Program-made: the position numbers and the translations under genes | The notes under the pieces: generated by a model | The model's input: only the letters and a program-made list of their open reading frames with translations | The model's database searches: none | What the model was told of the DNA's origin: nothing | Source of the DNA: Reyranella sp. CPCC 100927 | Lineage (GTDB): Bacteria; Pseudomonadota; Alphaproteobacteria; Reyranellales; Reyranellaceae | Direction: 5' to 3' | NCBI RefSeq assembly: GCF_007859315.1 | Contig: NZ_VOHA01000001.1 | Location: forward strand, 558,001 to 622,000 | Length of the DNA stretch: 64,000 bases | In this document: one piece after another, positions 16,109 to 25,041 of the stretch | Numbering within the stretch: the stretch's first letter is position 1 | How the letters are laid out: the number at the start of each line of letters is the position of its first letter

Positions 16109-16885
16109 ATGACCGAAATCGAATGGTCGCGGCTGAAGGCCGCCGAGATCAAGGCGTTGGCCGGGCGCAATGCCGTCGTGATCGTGCCGATCGGTGCCAC
16201 CGAGCAGCATGGCCCGCACCTGCCCAGCATGGTCGACTGGCGGCTGGTGCAGGAGGTCGCCCATCGTGCGGCACGTCTCATGGCGCCATCGACGCCGGTG
16301 ATCGTGGCGCCGACGATTCCCTACGGCATGTCCGAGCATCACATGTCGCTCAACGGCACCATCACGCTCGACTACGCCACCATGTATGCCGTGATCCGCT
16401 GTGTGGTGGAGTCGGCGATCCGCCACGGCTTCAAGCGCATCTTCGTGCTGAACGGCCATGGCGGCAACACGACGGCGCTGCAGAACATGATCGGCGAGCT
16501 GACGGTGGCCCACAAGCTGCCACTGGCCACCGGCACCTACTGGGATATCGCCGCATCGTCGATCGCCAAGTTGCTCGACCGGCAGAAAGCGTTGCTGCAT
16601 GCCTGTGAGGCCGAGACCTCGATGATCATGGCGCTGTCACCCGAACTGGTGAATCCCGACGAACTGGCGCAGATGCACGGGCCTTACATCCCCGGCCTGT
16701 CGGGGATCGCCGGCGTCAATCCCGGCGTCTACCGCTGGCGCCAGCTCTCCAGCCGCTCGCCCATCGGTGTGATCGGCGATGCCGCCACGGCCAGCGTCGA
16801 GAAGGGCGAGAAGCTGCTGCAGGCGATCGCCGGTGACGTGGCCGAGGCACTGGCCGACGAACGGCTGTGGAGCGCACCGATCTGA
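16109..16885 (+). CDS. Creatininase-family amidohydrolase
   Basis: The 258-residue metalloenzyme has the family's metal-binding motifs: GATEQHGPHLPSMVDW, VLNGHGGN and a later glutamate in ACEAETS. Creatininase relatives hydrolyse cyclic amides such as creatinine, or act in cofactor pathways (MftE, ArfB), so the exact reaction is open. Its position behind an amino-acid-type ABC transporter suggests it breaks down the imported compound. It ends two bases from the convergent VOC gene. Confidence 0.88.
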   Translation: MTEIEWSRLKAAEIKALAGRNAVVIVPIGATEQHGPHLPSMVDWRLVQEVAHRAARLMAPSTPVIVAPTIPYGMSEHHMSLNGTITLDYATMYAVIRCVVESAIRHGFKRIFVLNGHGGNTTALQNMIGELTVAHKLPLATGTYWDIAASSIAKLLDRQKALLHACEAETSMIMALSPELVNPDELAQMHGPYIPGLSGIAGVNPGVYRWRQLSSRSPIGVIGDAATASVEKGEKLLQAIAGDVAEALADERLWSAPI

Positions 16886-16887
16886 GA

Positions 16888-17331
16888 TCAGGCCGCCGCG
16901 GGCACCCGGGCGCTCTTCTTGCAGCGGCACAGGCCGATCTGGTGCAGTTCGATCACGTTGCCGCCGGGATCTCGCAAGAAAAGCTGCTTCAGATTGGGCG
17001 ACGCCACGTTGTCGAGCGTGAAGTAGTCGACGCCCAGCCGCTGGAGTTCGGCCTCGGCCGCAACGATATCCGCGACGGCCAATGCGATGTGGTTGGCGAC
17101 CGGGTCCTTGCCAGGCTCCTTGGCGTATCGCGACGGCCCGTCGCAGCCCAACAGATGGATTTGCATGTCGTTGGGCACGTCGAGGAAATAGCCATGGACG
17201 CCGGGGATATGCCAGCGTCCGGTATCCTGAGCCAATGTCAGAACGTCACGGTAGAAGTCGCGCATCGGGTCGGCGACATCGTGGGCGATGCGCAAGCCGA
17301 CGTGGTGAAGCTCCAGCACCTTGACCGCCAT
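16888..17331 (-). CDS. VOC-family (glyoxalase/dioxygenase-like) protein
   Basis: The 147-residue protein has two beta-alpha-beta-beta-beta modules, with LHHVGLRI at the start, NHIALAVADI in the middle and LFLRDPGGNVIELHQ at the end. The metal ligands expected of the superfamily (His near residue 9, His near 80, Glu near 127) are present. The tail CRCKKSARVPAAA is short and charged. It is divergent from a MarR gene with repeated TTCGTATA elements between them. No specific reaction can be assigned. Confidence 0.85.
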   Translation of the reverse strand: MAVKVLELHHVGLRIAHDVADPMRDFYRDVLTLAQDTGRWHIPGVHGYFLDVPNDMQIHLLGCDGPSRYAKEPGKDPVANHIALAVADIVAAEAELQRLGVDYFTLDNVASPNLKQLFLRDPGGNVIELHQIGLCRCKKSARVPAAA

Positions 17332-17369
17332 GACATGTCTCCTCGTGCCGTATCAGCATCGGCATATAG

Positions 17370-17398
17370 TTCGTATATAGTATAGTACGTATAACGAA
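17370..17398. promoter_or_regulatory. Candidate MarR operator
   Basis: TTCGTATA (17370) and TATAACGAA (ending 17398) form an imperfect inverted repeat in an AT-rich stretch unusual for this window. A third TTCGTATA copy stands at 17472, 36 bases before the MarR start. The arrangement suggests that MarR represses both itself and the VOC gene. Confidence 0.5.
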
Positions 17399-17488
17399 TT
17401 AAATGTCAATACCCACGTCGAGCCGGTGGCGCTCGGCGCGGCGCGTGGGTGCTGTGTTCAGCGATCCGCAGTTCGTATAATGCGGCAG

Positions 17489-17539
17489 GCGTACTTTCAG
17501 GATCCCGATGGCGATGGCTGCAAGCTCGAAGAAGCCGAC
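17489..17539 (+). pseudogene. Possible remnant of a VOC-domain C-terminus
   Basis: In a frame different from the MarR gene, the bases read AYFQDPDGDGCKLEEAD, which closely resembles the terminal FxDPDGxxxEL strand of VOC proteins. It overlaps the first codons of the MarR gene. It may be a decayed VOC copy whose end was reused as MarR 5' sequence, or coincidence. Confidence 0.3.
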
Positions 17540-18137
17540 CGCAACGACGGTCAACAACGACGACCGTTACGAGATACCGCGCACGGCGCCGGAAGCGCTG
17601 CGCCCCTATGTCGATCTGCTGACCCAGCTGGATACGGCGGGCATCGATCGGACGAAGGGCCGCCTGGGTCTTCTGCTGATGTGGCTCGCGGACGACGTCC
17701 TGAGCGCCGTCGACGAGGAACTCGCGCCGTTTGACATATCGGAAAGCAAGCTCGACGTCCTGCTGTTGCTCATGTTGGCGGAGACCGAGAAGCACGGCGA
17801 AAACCTGCTCAGCCCATCGGCGATTGCCGACTATTTCGGTGTCACGCGCACGACCGTTACCGGACTGCTGGATTTTCTCGAACGGCGGAAACTGATCCGA
17901 CGGATGAATCATCCGGTCGACCGCCGTCGCATTCAGACGATCCTGACGCCGGCTGGCCGGTCATTGGTGACACGCGCTGCACCGACCTTCTGGCGCGCGT
18001 GCGCGTCGCTCACGGAGGGGCTGGACAGCCGCGACAAGGAGGACCTGGAGCGGGTTCTGGGCAAGATCTTTGCCAACATGAAGGCACGCTTCGACGCCAA
18101 GCACCGGGTCACGCCGAGCCCGCGACGTACCGATTGA
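17508..18137 (+). CDS. MarR-family transcriptional regulator
   Basis: The 209-residue protein has a winged helix (SPSAIADYFGVTRTTVTGLLDFLERRKLIRR) given here by its core ADYFGVTRTTVTGLL and the wing HPVDRRRIQTILTPAG. Its N-terminus (about 30 residues) is longer than usual and overlaps the possible VOC remnant. It is divergent from the VOC gene, and the shared promoter carries repeated TTCGTATA motifs. The ligand is unknown. Confidence 0.9.
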   Translation: MAMAASSKKPTATTVNNDDRYEIPRTAPEALRPYVDLLTQLDTAGIDRTKGRLGLLLMWLADDVLSAVDEELAPFDISESKLDVLLLLMLAETEKHGENLLSPSAIADYFGVTRTTVTGLLDFLERRKLIRRMNHPVDRRRIQTILTPAGRSLVTRAAPTFWRACASLTEGLDSRDKEDLERVLGKIFANMKARFDAKHRVTPSPRRTD

Positions 18138-18194
18138 ACGCCATCAAGGTCGACGTCGGGCCTTGTCTGTCGCGCAGCTCGCTCGGCCGCGCTG

Positions 18195-19454
18195 TCAGCC
18201 CGGCTGCTTCGGTGCACCAGGCTGGCGCGGCAGGAACGCGGTCAGCAAGCCGAGCAACAGCAGGAACGGTGTCGCCTGGTAGACGGCATCGATGCCGGCG
18301 ATGTCGGCAAGCTGGCCCAGCGCGGCGGCGCCGAGACCGCCCAGGCCGAACGAGAAGCCGAAGAACATGCCGGCCACCAGGCCGACACGACCGGGCATGA
18401 GGTCCTGGGCGTAGACCAGGATGGCCGAGAAGGCCGACGCCATGATCATCGCGACTGTCACCGCTAGCACGCCGGTCCAGAACAGATTGGCGTGCGGCAG
18501 CATGAGGGCGAAGGGCAGGGCACCCAGGATCGAGAACCACATGACGGGGATGCGGCCGACCTTGTCACCCACGAGACCGCCGACCACCGTGCCGGCAACG
18601 ATGCCGACCAGGAAGGCGAACAGGTAGAGTTGCGCCGTCTGCACGTCGACGCTGAACTTCGCCATCAGATAGAGAGTGAAATAGGAGCCCAGGCTGGCGC
18701 TGTAGACGTTCTTGGAGAAGAGCAGCGCCACCAGGATCGTCACGGCGAGCGCGACACGGCGGCGCGACAGCGTCGCCACGCCGCCGGCGGCCGCTGCGGG
18801 CTTGCTGCGTACGACGGGCTTCTGCGGGGTGCGACGGGCCTTGTACCAGGCGCCGACCTGGAACAGGACCAGCATGGCCACCAGGGCGGCGGCCGAGAAC
18901 CACACGATGCTCTGCTGGCCGTGCGGCACGACGATGAAGGCGGCCAGCAGCGGGCCTGCCGCCGAGCCGATGTTGCCGCCGACCTGGAAAAGCGATTGCG
19001 CCAGGCCGTAGCGGCCGCCGGCGGCCATGCGTGCCACGCGCGAGGCTTCGGGATGGAACACCGACGAGCCCATGCCGATCAGCGCCGATGCCAGCAGGAT
19101 CATGGCATAGCTGTGGGCCTGGGACATCAGCAGCAGGCCGACCAGGGTGAAGCCCATGCCGAACATCAGGGAATAGGGCTGGGGTCGCTTGTCGGTATAG
19201 AGGCCGACCACGGGCTGTAGCATCGACGCCGTGCACTGGAACGCCAGTGTGATGAAGCCGATCTGCCCGAACGAAAGCCCGTGCGACTCCTTCAGGATCG
19301 GATAGAGCGCCGGCACCAGCGACTGCATCATGTCGTTGAGCAGGTGGCAGAAGCTCAGCGAGAGAATGATGGCGAAGGTCGTGCCGGTGGCCGACGCCGC
19401 TGCTGCCGGCGCCGCGGCTTGCGCGGCGTCCGCCGTCATCGTGTTGTTGCTCAT
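18195..19454 (-). CDS. fsr: MFS exporter, fosmidomycin-resistance (Fsr) family
   Basis: The 419-residue, roughly 12-span protein matches Fsr-type exporters, with SFCHLLNDMMQSLVPALYPI, GLSFGQIGFITLAFQCTASM, LQPVVGLYTDKRPQPYSL and GMGSSVFHPEASRVAR. Fsr expels fosmidomycin in E. coli; physiological substrates of its relatives are mostly unknown. A low-complexity Ala-rich N-terminus (about 20 residues) precedes the first span. It stands alone. Confidence 0.9.
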   Translation of the reverse strand: MSNNTMTADAAQAAAPAAAASATGTTFAIILSLSFCHLLNDMMQSLVPALYPILKESHGLSFGQIGFITLAFQCTASMLQPVVGLYTDKRPQPYSLMFGMGFTLVGLLLMSQAHSYAMILLASALIGMGSSVFHPEASRVARMAAGGRYGLAQSLFQVGGNIGSAAGPLLAAFIVVPHGQQSIVWFSAAALVAMLVLFQVGAWYKARRTPQKPVVRSKPAAAAGGVATLSRRRVALAVTILVALLFSKNVYSASLGSYFTLYLMAKFSVDVQTAQLYLFAFLVGIVAGTVVGGLVGDKVGRIPVMWFSILGALPFALMLPHANLFWTGVLAVTVAMIMASAFSAILVYAQDLMPGRVGLVAGMFFGFSFGLGGLGAAALGQLADIAGIDAVYQATPFLLLLGLLTAFLPRQPGAPKQPG

Positions 19455-19615
19455 CGCGATATGGTAGCAGCAGCGATCCGCAGCGCTACCGCTGCCGCGA
19501 CAGATCAGCGTTGCATGTGTTCAGACTGCGGTCCCTTCTCCCTGCGCGGATCAGGGCTATCGCTATGGCCCTGGCGATATGGCCGGCAGGAGCAAGGCAT
19601 TGCTGGCGTTGCCGT

Positions 19616-19963
19616 TCACGGCGTCCAGTCGCTCTCGAAACCACGGGCGGCCCAGACGTCATCCCAGTCCGGCGATCCGACCATGACAATACGGACGGTG
19701 CTGCCGTGTCCGATATCCTCCCAGGCGAGTCGGAAGGCGCCGTCCAGCGCGGGGGGCAGTTTGGTGCGGCACAGCACGAACAGATCGCGTTGGCGGGCAT
19801 GCACGCGTGCGATGGCGCCGGCGATCTCGCGTGCCATTTTCGAGTTGCGCATGAGGCCCAGGGCGTAGCCCAGGGTCATGGCAACGCGGGCATCGTTCTC
19901 GCCGCCGTCGTCGCCCGAACAGGGTGGGTACGGATGATCGTCCACGGACTCCTCCAGCGTCAC
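19616..19963 (-). CDS. Small protein of unknown function
   Basis: A 115-residue frame from GTG 19963 shows strong GC bias at third codon positions, which supports real coding. I do not recognise it. Visible features are an acidic start (DHPYPPCSGDDGGENDARVA), a helical middle (MREIAGAI-type stretch RNSKMAREIAGAIARVHARQ) and a C-terminal RIVMVGSPDWDDVWAARGF. There is no signal peptide or membrane span. The 211 bases between it and the next gene show no other feature. A shorter start at an internal ATG is possible. Confidence 0.55.
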   Translation of the reverse strand: MTLEESVDDHPYPPCSGDDGGENDARVAMTLGYALGLMRNSKMAREIAGAIARVHARQRDLFVLCRTKLPPALDGAFRLAWEDIGHGSTVRIVMVGSPDWDDVWAARGFESDWTP

Positions 19964-20174
19964 ATACTCTCTTTAACCGATTGCGCGCGGTGCCGCACAT
20001 CAGCGTGGGACCTGGCTGCGACGAAAAGTGAATCCCATTCACCTTGACAAGATAAGGTCGGACTGCGTTCATGGCGGTTGCGTAAGCTCGGTCACAAATC
20101 CGCGCAGCGTAAGGGGTGGAAATGGTGGTTGCGCGCCGGCGATTTGCCGTTTTGCCAGCATCGGTCGCCGGGGC

Positions 20175-21014
20175 ATGCCGCCGCTGATGGGTGCCACGGC
20201 CGTGCCGTCGGTGGCCACCAGCGAACCGGCGTTGCGCTGTACGGACATCCAGCGTTCGTTCGGCGGCGTGAAGGCGCTGAAGGGCGTCAGCTTCGATCTG
20301 CAGCAGGGCGAGATCTTCGGCCTGGTCGGGCCCAACGGCAGCGGCAAGACCACGATGGTCAATGTCGCCACCGGGTTCTATCCACCCAACCAGGGCCGGG
20401 TGGCGCTGTTCGGCCGCGACATCACCGGCTGGGCGCCGCACCGCATCGCGCGCCACGGCGTTGCCCGCACCTTCCAGAACCTGGCCCTGTTCAAGGGCAT
20501 GAGCGTGCTCGACAACATCCTGGTTGGCCGTCACATCCACATGCGGCCCAGTGCGCTTGCGACCCTGTTTTACTGGGTGGCGGCCGTGCGCGAGGAAGTG
20601 GCGCACCGGCGCGTGGTCGAAGAGATCATCGACTTCATGCAGCTGCAGGACATCCGCCACGAGCCGGTCGAGATCGTGCCGCTGGGCATGCAGAAGCGGG
20701 TCGAGCTGGCACGAGCCTTGGCTGCCGAACCGCGCTTGCTGATCCTCGACGAGCCGATGGCGGGCATGAACCAGGAAGAGAAGGAGTACATCGCGCGCTT
20801 CGTGCTCGATGCCCGGATCGAGCGCGATCTCTCGGTGCTGGTGATCGAGCACCACATGGACGTCGTGACCGCGATCTGCGATCGCGTGCTGGTGCTGAAC
20901 GAGGGTGCGCCGCTGGCGCAGGGCAAACCGCGTGAGGCGATGGCCGATCCCAAGGTGGTCGCCGCCTATCTCGGCCAGGGTGCCATGACCAAGCCGGCGC
21001 AGGACCGCGCATGA
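20175..21014 (+). CDS. livG: HAAT ABC transporter ATPase (LivG type)
   Basis: The 279-residue ATPase has SFGGVKALKGVSFDL, Walker A GPNGSGKTT, RTFQNLALFKGMSVLDNILVG, a signature region degenerate to VPLGMQKRVELARALA, Walker B LLILDEPMAGMN and the H-loop VIEHHMDVV. The signature lacks the usual LSGGQ, as in many LivG-like proteins linked with acyl-CoA ligases. The start is uncertain: ATG 20175 and ATG 20187 both lack a clear ribosome site. It overlaps the acyl-CoA synthetase gene by four bases. Confidence 0.88.
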   Translation: MPPLMGATAVPSVATSEPALRCTDIQRSFGGVKALKGVSFDLQQGEIFGLVGPNGSGKTTMVNVATGFYPPNQGRVALFGRDITGWAPHRIARHGVARTFQNLALFKGMSVLDNILVGRHIHMRPSALATLFYWVAAVREEVAHRRVVEEIIDFMQLQDIRHEPVEIVPLGMQKRVELARALAAEPRLLILDEPMAGMNQEEKEYIARFVLDARIERDLSVLVIEHHMDVVTAICDRVLVLNEGAPLAQGKPREAMADPKVVAAYLGQGAMTKPAQDRA

Positions 21015-22963
21015 ATGCGGTCGCCGACACGCTGATTGCCGCGCTGGCCCGTAACGCGGCGGAGCACGGGCGCACAATTGCCGTGCGCGAGCGCGACCTC
21101 GGCATCTGGCAGGAATACAGCTGGACCACGTTCTTCGACGACGTGATGGCCGCCGCCGCTGGCCTGGAGGCGCTAGGGCTCAAGCCGCAGGCGGCCATGA
21201 CGGTGATCGGCGACAATCGCTATAACCTCTATGTCGCGATGCTGGGCGCCATCGCGCTGGGCGCCTTTCCGTCACCGGTCTTTCCCGATGTGCCACCCCA
21301 GGAACTCACGCATTACACGCGGCACGGCACGCCCGACATCGCCATCGCCGAGGACCAGGAGCAGGTCGACAAGCTGATCGAGTTGCGCGGGCGTATCGGC
21401 CGGCCGGCGCACATCGTCTACGACGACCGGCGCGGGCTCGGCGAGTACGCGGCCGAGGGGCTGGTCTCTTTCGCCGATGTCTTGACGCGCGGCCGGGAGC
21501 GGCTGGCGGCGGAGTCCGGTCTGAAGACAGCGATCGCCGGCCGCACCACGGCCGAAGACATCGTGGTGCTGCTGCATTCGTCGGGCACCACCGGCGCACC
21601 CAAAGGCATCGCACCGCGCCACCGGCATGTGCTTGCCGCCGTGCGCAACGCGGCGGCGGGCGGCTATTTCCAGATCGGCGAGGAGCACTACGCTTATCTG
21701 CCCACCGCCTGGATCGGCGACTTCGTCTTCACGGTGTGTGCCGGCATCCTGCTGCGCTTCCACATCAATATCCCGGAGCGGCAGGAGACGGTGCTGACCG
21801 ACCTGCGCCAGGTCGCGCCGACGTTCTATCTCGCCGCACCACGTGCCTGGGACAACATGCTGACGCACGTCCAGGTCGGCATGGCCGACTCGACGCCGTT
21901 CAAGCGTCGGCTGTTCGACTACTTCATGCCGCATGCCGTGGCGCGCGAACGTCGGCGCCTGGCGGGAGAGCCCGACATGCTGCGCGACCGCGTGTTGGGG
22001 TTGCTGGGCGAGGTGCTGGTATTCGCACCGATCAAGGATTCGCTGGGGCTCTCGCGCACGCGGCGCGCCTACACCGGCGGCGAGGCGCTGGGCGAGGACA
22101 CGTTCCTGTTCTTCCGCGCGCTGGGCATCAACCTCAAGCAGTTCTACGGCCAGACCGAAACGTCGGCGTTCACCGCGGCGCAGGACGACGGCGCAGTACG
22201 ATTGCACACGGTGGGGCGGCCGCTGCCTGGCGTTGACGTGAAGATCGACGACAGCGGCGAGATCCTGGTGCGCTCGCAAAGCATCGTGGACGGGTACTTT
22301 GATGATCCCGACGCCAGCGCCAAGGCCTTTGTCGACGGCTGGCTGCGTACGGGCGATGCCGGGTCGATCGAGGCCGACGGCCAGCTCGTGGTACTGGGCC
22401 GTGTCGGCGAGGTGGTGCGCACGGCGGCCGGCGAGCGCTACATCCCGAACTACATCGAGAACCGCCTGAAGTTCTCGCCGTATCTGCGCAACGTCGCCGT
22501 TGTCGGCGCCGGCCTGCCCATGCTGACGGCCATCGTCTGCATCGACTTTGATGCCGTCGCCTACTGGGCCGAGCAACGCGGCATCGCCAGCACCTCCTAT
22601 GCCGACCTGTCGCAGAAACCGGAGGTGCTCGAGCTGGTGCGCGACGTCATCGCGCGCAGCAACGAGAACTTCACGCCAGGGCTGCGCATCCACCGATTCG
22701 TCAACCTGCACAAGGATTTCGACGCCGACGACGGCGAGATCACCCGCACCCGCAAGCTGCGACGCAATGTGATCGAGGAGCGCTACGCGCCGCTGATCGC
22801 CGGCCTCTACGACGGCAGTACCCAGGTGAGTTTCGACGCCCGCATCACCTACGAAAGCGGTGATACCGGCACCATGCGCCGCACGCTCTCGATCGTCGAG
22901 GTCAACGATTCCTCCCCACGCAGTGGGGAGGTGCCCCGAAGGGGCGGAGGGGAGCCACGGTGA
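21011..22963 (+). CDS. AMP-binding long-chain-type acyl-CoA synthetase
   Basis: The 650-residue adenylate-forming enzyme has the AMP-binding motif VVLLHSSGTTGAPKGI, the QFYGQTETSAF and DGWLRTGDAG core motifs, and a C-terminal domain ending in a basic TRTRKLRRNVIEERY. It activates a carboxylic acid to its CoA thioester; the chain type is unknown. The gene lies inside a HAAT transporter operon, suggesting the imported compound is an acid that is CoA-activated on entry. The last 18 or so residues and the stop codon are encoded by a family-A palindrome, so the native C-terminus was probably different. Confidence 0.9.
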   Translation: MNAVADTLIAALARNAAEHGRTIAVRERDLGIWQEYSWTTFFDDVMAAAAGLEALGLKPQAAMTVIGDNRYNLYVAMLGAIALGAFPSPVFPDVPPQELTHYTRHGTPDIAIAEDQEQVDKLIELRGRIGRPAHIVYDDRRGLGEYAAEGLVSFADVLTRGRERLAAESGLKTAIAGRTTAEDIVVLLHSSGTTGAPKGIAPRHRHVLAAVRNAAAGGYFQIGEEHYAYLPTAWIGDFVFTVCAGILLRFHINIPERQETVLTDLRQVAPTFYLAAPRAWDNMLTHVQVGMADSTPFKRRLFDYFMPHAVARERRRLAGEPDMLRDRVLGLLGEVLVFAPIKDSLGLSRTRRAYTGGEALGEDTFLFFRALGINLKQFYGQTETSAFTAAQDDGAVRLHTVGRPLPGVDVKIDDSGEILVRSQSIVDGYFDDPDASAKAFVDGWLRTGDAGSIEADGQLVVLGRVGEVVRTAAGERYIPNYIENRLKFSPYLRNVAVVGAGLPMLTAIVCIDFDAVAYWAEQRGIASTSYADLSQKPEVLELVRDVIARSNENFTPGLRIHRFVNLHKDFDADDGEITRTRKLRRNVIEERYAPLIAGLYDGSTQVSFDARITYESGDTGTMRRTLSIVEVNDSSPRSGEVPRRGGGEPR

Positions 22964-23033
22964 TCTTGGTTACAAAGACCACGTCGGATCCCCCTCCGGC
23001 CTTCGGCCACCTCCCCCACTGCGTGGGGGAGGG
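22909..23033. repeat. Palindromic repeat, family A copy 2
   Basis: About 125 bp from TTCCTCCCC to GGGGGAGGGA, containing GGTGCCCCGAAGGGGCGG like the copies at 4563 and 54486. It covers the 3' end of the acyl-CoA synthetase gene and ends 20 bases before livH. Confidence 0.9.
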
Positions 23034-23052
23034 AATAAGGAGTACCGCCTAG

Positions 23053-23940
23053 ATGGACTTCTTCCTGCTTGGCGAACTGGCCATCAATGGCGCACTGGTC
23101 GGGTTGATGTATGCCCTGGTCGCGGCCGGCATCACGCTGATCTACAAGACCTCGGGGTTGGCCAACCTGGCGCAGGGCGCCATCGCCATGATGGGCGCCT
23201 ACCTGACCTGGGCGGTGGCCAGCGGCCTGGGGGCGCCGATGGCGGCGGCCATCGTTCTCGCTCTGGTCATGATGTTCGTCGTCGGGCTGCTGATCGAGCG
23301 GCTGGCGTTGCGCCGCATGGCGGGCCAGCCGGTGATCATGGCGATCATGCTGACCCTTGGCCTGGAGATCATGCTGCGCGGCCTGCTGCCGGGCGTCTTC
23401 GGCTCGGCGGTAAAGCGGCTCGATGTCGGCATCCCGCAGGCGCCGGTGTTCGCCGGCGAGTTCCTGATCAACCGCGCCACGCTCTATGGCGGCATCATCT
23501 CGGCCGTCGTCATCATCATCTCGATGCTGATCTTCAACTCGCGCTTCGGCGTCTTCATGCGCGCGGTCTCCGACGACCAGACGGCGTCGTGGTCGGTCGG
23601 CATCCGGGTCGAGCGCGCCATCGCCGTGGCCTGGGGGCTGGCGGCCGTGACGGCCACCGTCGCCGGCATCCTGTGGGGCTCCAACCAGGGCGTCGACTGG
23701 TCGCTGTCGCTGCTGCTGATCAAGGCGCTGGCCATCGCCATCCTGGGCGGCCTCGACTCGATCCCGGGCGTGCTGGTCGCCGGACTGATCGTCGGCGTGG
23801 CCGAGAGTCTCGCCACCGGCATCTTCGATCCCATCGTCGGCGGCGGCACGCGCGACGTCGTCGCCTCGGTCATCATCCTGCTGACCCTGCTGATCAAACC
23901 GCACGGCCTGTTCGGCCGCGAACATATCGAGCGCGTCTGA
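23053..23940 (+). CDS. livH: HAAT ABC transporter permease LivH
   Basis: The 295-residue membrane protein opens with MDFFLLGELAINGALVGLMY and has the LivH signatures SGLANLAQGAIAMMGAYL and VSDDQTASWSVGI, then ILGGLDSIPGVLVAGLIVG near the end. It has about eight hydrophobic spans. The start codon is preceded by AAGGAG just downstream of the palindrome. Its stop shares a base with the livM start. Confidence 0.93.
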   Translation: MDFFLLGELAINGALVGLMYALVAAGITLIYKTSGLANLAQGAIAMMGAYLTWAVASGLGAPMAAAIVLALVMMFVVGLLIERLALRRMAGQPVIMAIMLTLGLEIMLRGLLPGVFGSAVKRLDVGIPQAPVFAGEFLINRATLYGGIISAVVIIISMLIFNSRFGVFMRAVSDDQTASWSVGIRVERAIAVAWGLAAVTATVAGILWGSNQGVDWSLSLLLIKALAIAILGGLDSIPGVLVAGLIVGVAESLATGIFDPIVGGGTRDVVASVIILLTLLIKPHGLFGREHIERV

Positions 23941-25013
23941 TGTTCTACCGTCGCGCCGGCATCCGCCACACCACGTACCGCAGCGAACGCCAGCTGTGGC
24001 CGCTGCCCTTCGACCGGGTGTTGGTGGCCATCATCTTCGTCCTGCTGGTGGTGGCGCCGCTGGTCGTGGGCGACCTCTATCTCGCCGGCTACCTGCTGCC
24101 GTGGGTGATCTGGTCGACGGCGGCGCTGGGCCTGAACTTCCTGATGGGCGGTGCCGGCCAGATTCATCTCGGCTACGGCGCTGTGATGGCGATCGGCGCC
24201 TACACGTCGGTGCACCTGGTGCGCGCCGGCACGCCATTGGAAATCGCCATGATCGGGGGCGGGCTCGCCAGCGCCGCCATCGGCATCGTGTTCGGCGCCG
24301 CGGCGCTGCGCGTGAAAGGCCTTTATCTCGCCATGGCGACGCTGGCCATGCAGTACATCGTCGACTTCGTGATCTCGCACGTGCCGGCGATCAGCGGCGG
24401 CACGCAGGCGACGATCCAGGTGCCGCCGGTACGCTTTCTCGGTATGCCGGTGGTCGGCAACGCCGCCACCTACTACATGGCGCTGGCGGTGGGCACGATC
24501 GTGACCCTGTTCATGCTCAACATCAAGCGCACCAGCCTGGGCCGCGCGCTCGCTGCCGTACGCGAGAAGGACTATGCCGCCGAGGTGATCGGCGTCGGCA
24601 CCCTGCGCTACAAGCTGCTGGCGTTCTGGATCTCCTCGTTCATCGGCGGCGTCGTGGGCGCCGTGCTGGCGGTGTGCTACCTGCGCTCCGTCTCGCCCGA
24701 TCAGTTCCATATCGAGCTGTCGATCCAGCTGGTGGCCATGGTGATCGTCGGCGGCCTGGGCAGCATCCTGGGCTCGTTCTTCGGCGCGGCGCTGATCCTG
24801 TTTGCGCCCATCGTGTTCAACAACATTATCGGCGGCCTGTCCGATGCTTTCGCACTGCCCATCAGCACCGACCTGCGCGCCCACGTGCCGCTGGTGCTGT
24901 ACGGCGCGCTGATCATCGGCTTTTTGCTGTGGGAGCCGCTGGGGCTGGCCAAGATCTACGCCAACGTCAGGGACTATTTCCTGGTCTGGCCCTTCCGCCA
25001 TGCCCGGCGGTAA
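23940..25013 (+). CDS. livM: HAAT ABC transporter permease LivM
   Basis: The 357-residue membrane protein has the LivM pattern: LGLNFLMGGAGQIHLGYGAV, VREKDYAAEVIGVGTLRYKL, and VIVGGLGSILGSFFGAALI. A 25-residue basic cytoplasmic N-terminus precedes the first span. The start ATG overlaps the livH stop (TGATG). LivH and LivM together form the translocation channel. Confidence 0.93.
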   Translation: MFYRRAGIRHTTYRSERQLWPLPFDRVLVAIIFVLLVVAPLVVGDLYLAGYLLPWVIWSTAALGLNFLMGGAGQIHLGYGAVMAIGAYTSVHLVRAGTPLEIAMIGGGLASAAIGIVFGAAALRVKGLYLAMATLAMQYIVDFVISHVPAISGGTQATIQVPPVRFLGMPVVGNAATYYMALAVGTIVTLFMLNIKRTSLGRALAAVREKDYAAEVIGVGTLRYKLLAFWISSFIGGVVGAVLAVCYLRSVSPDQFHIELSIQLVAMVIVGGLGSILGSFFGAALILFAPIVFNNIIGGLSDAFALPISTDLRAHVPLVLYGALIIGFLLWEPLGLAKIYANVRDYFLVWPFRHARR

Positions 25014-25041
25014 GGGCGTTCATCATATGGAGGGGCGGGCA

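Noticed and set aside
21272-22711. 479-codon minus-strand frame within the acyl-CoA synthetase gene
   Set aside because: The plus strand has intact AMP-binding motifs, and the minus frame shows no family signature.
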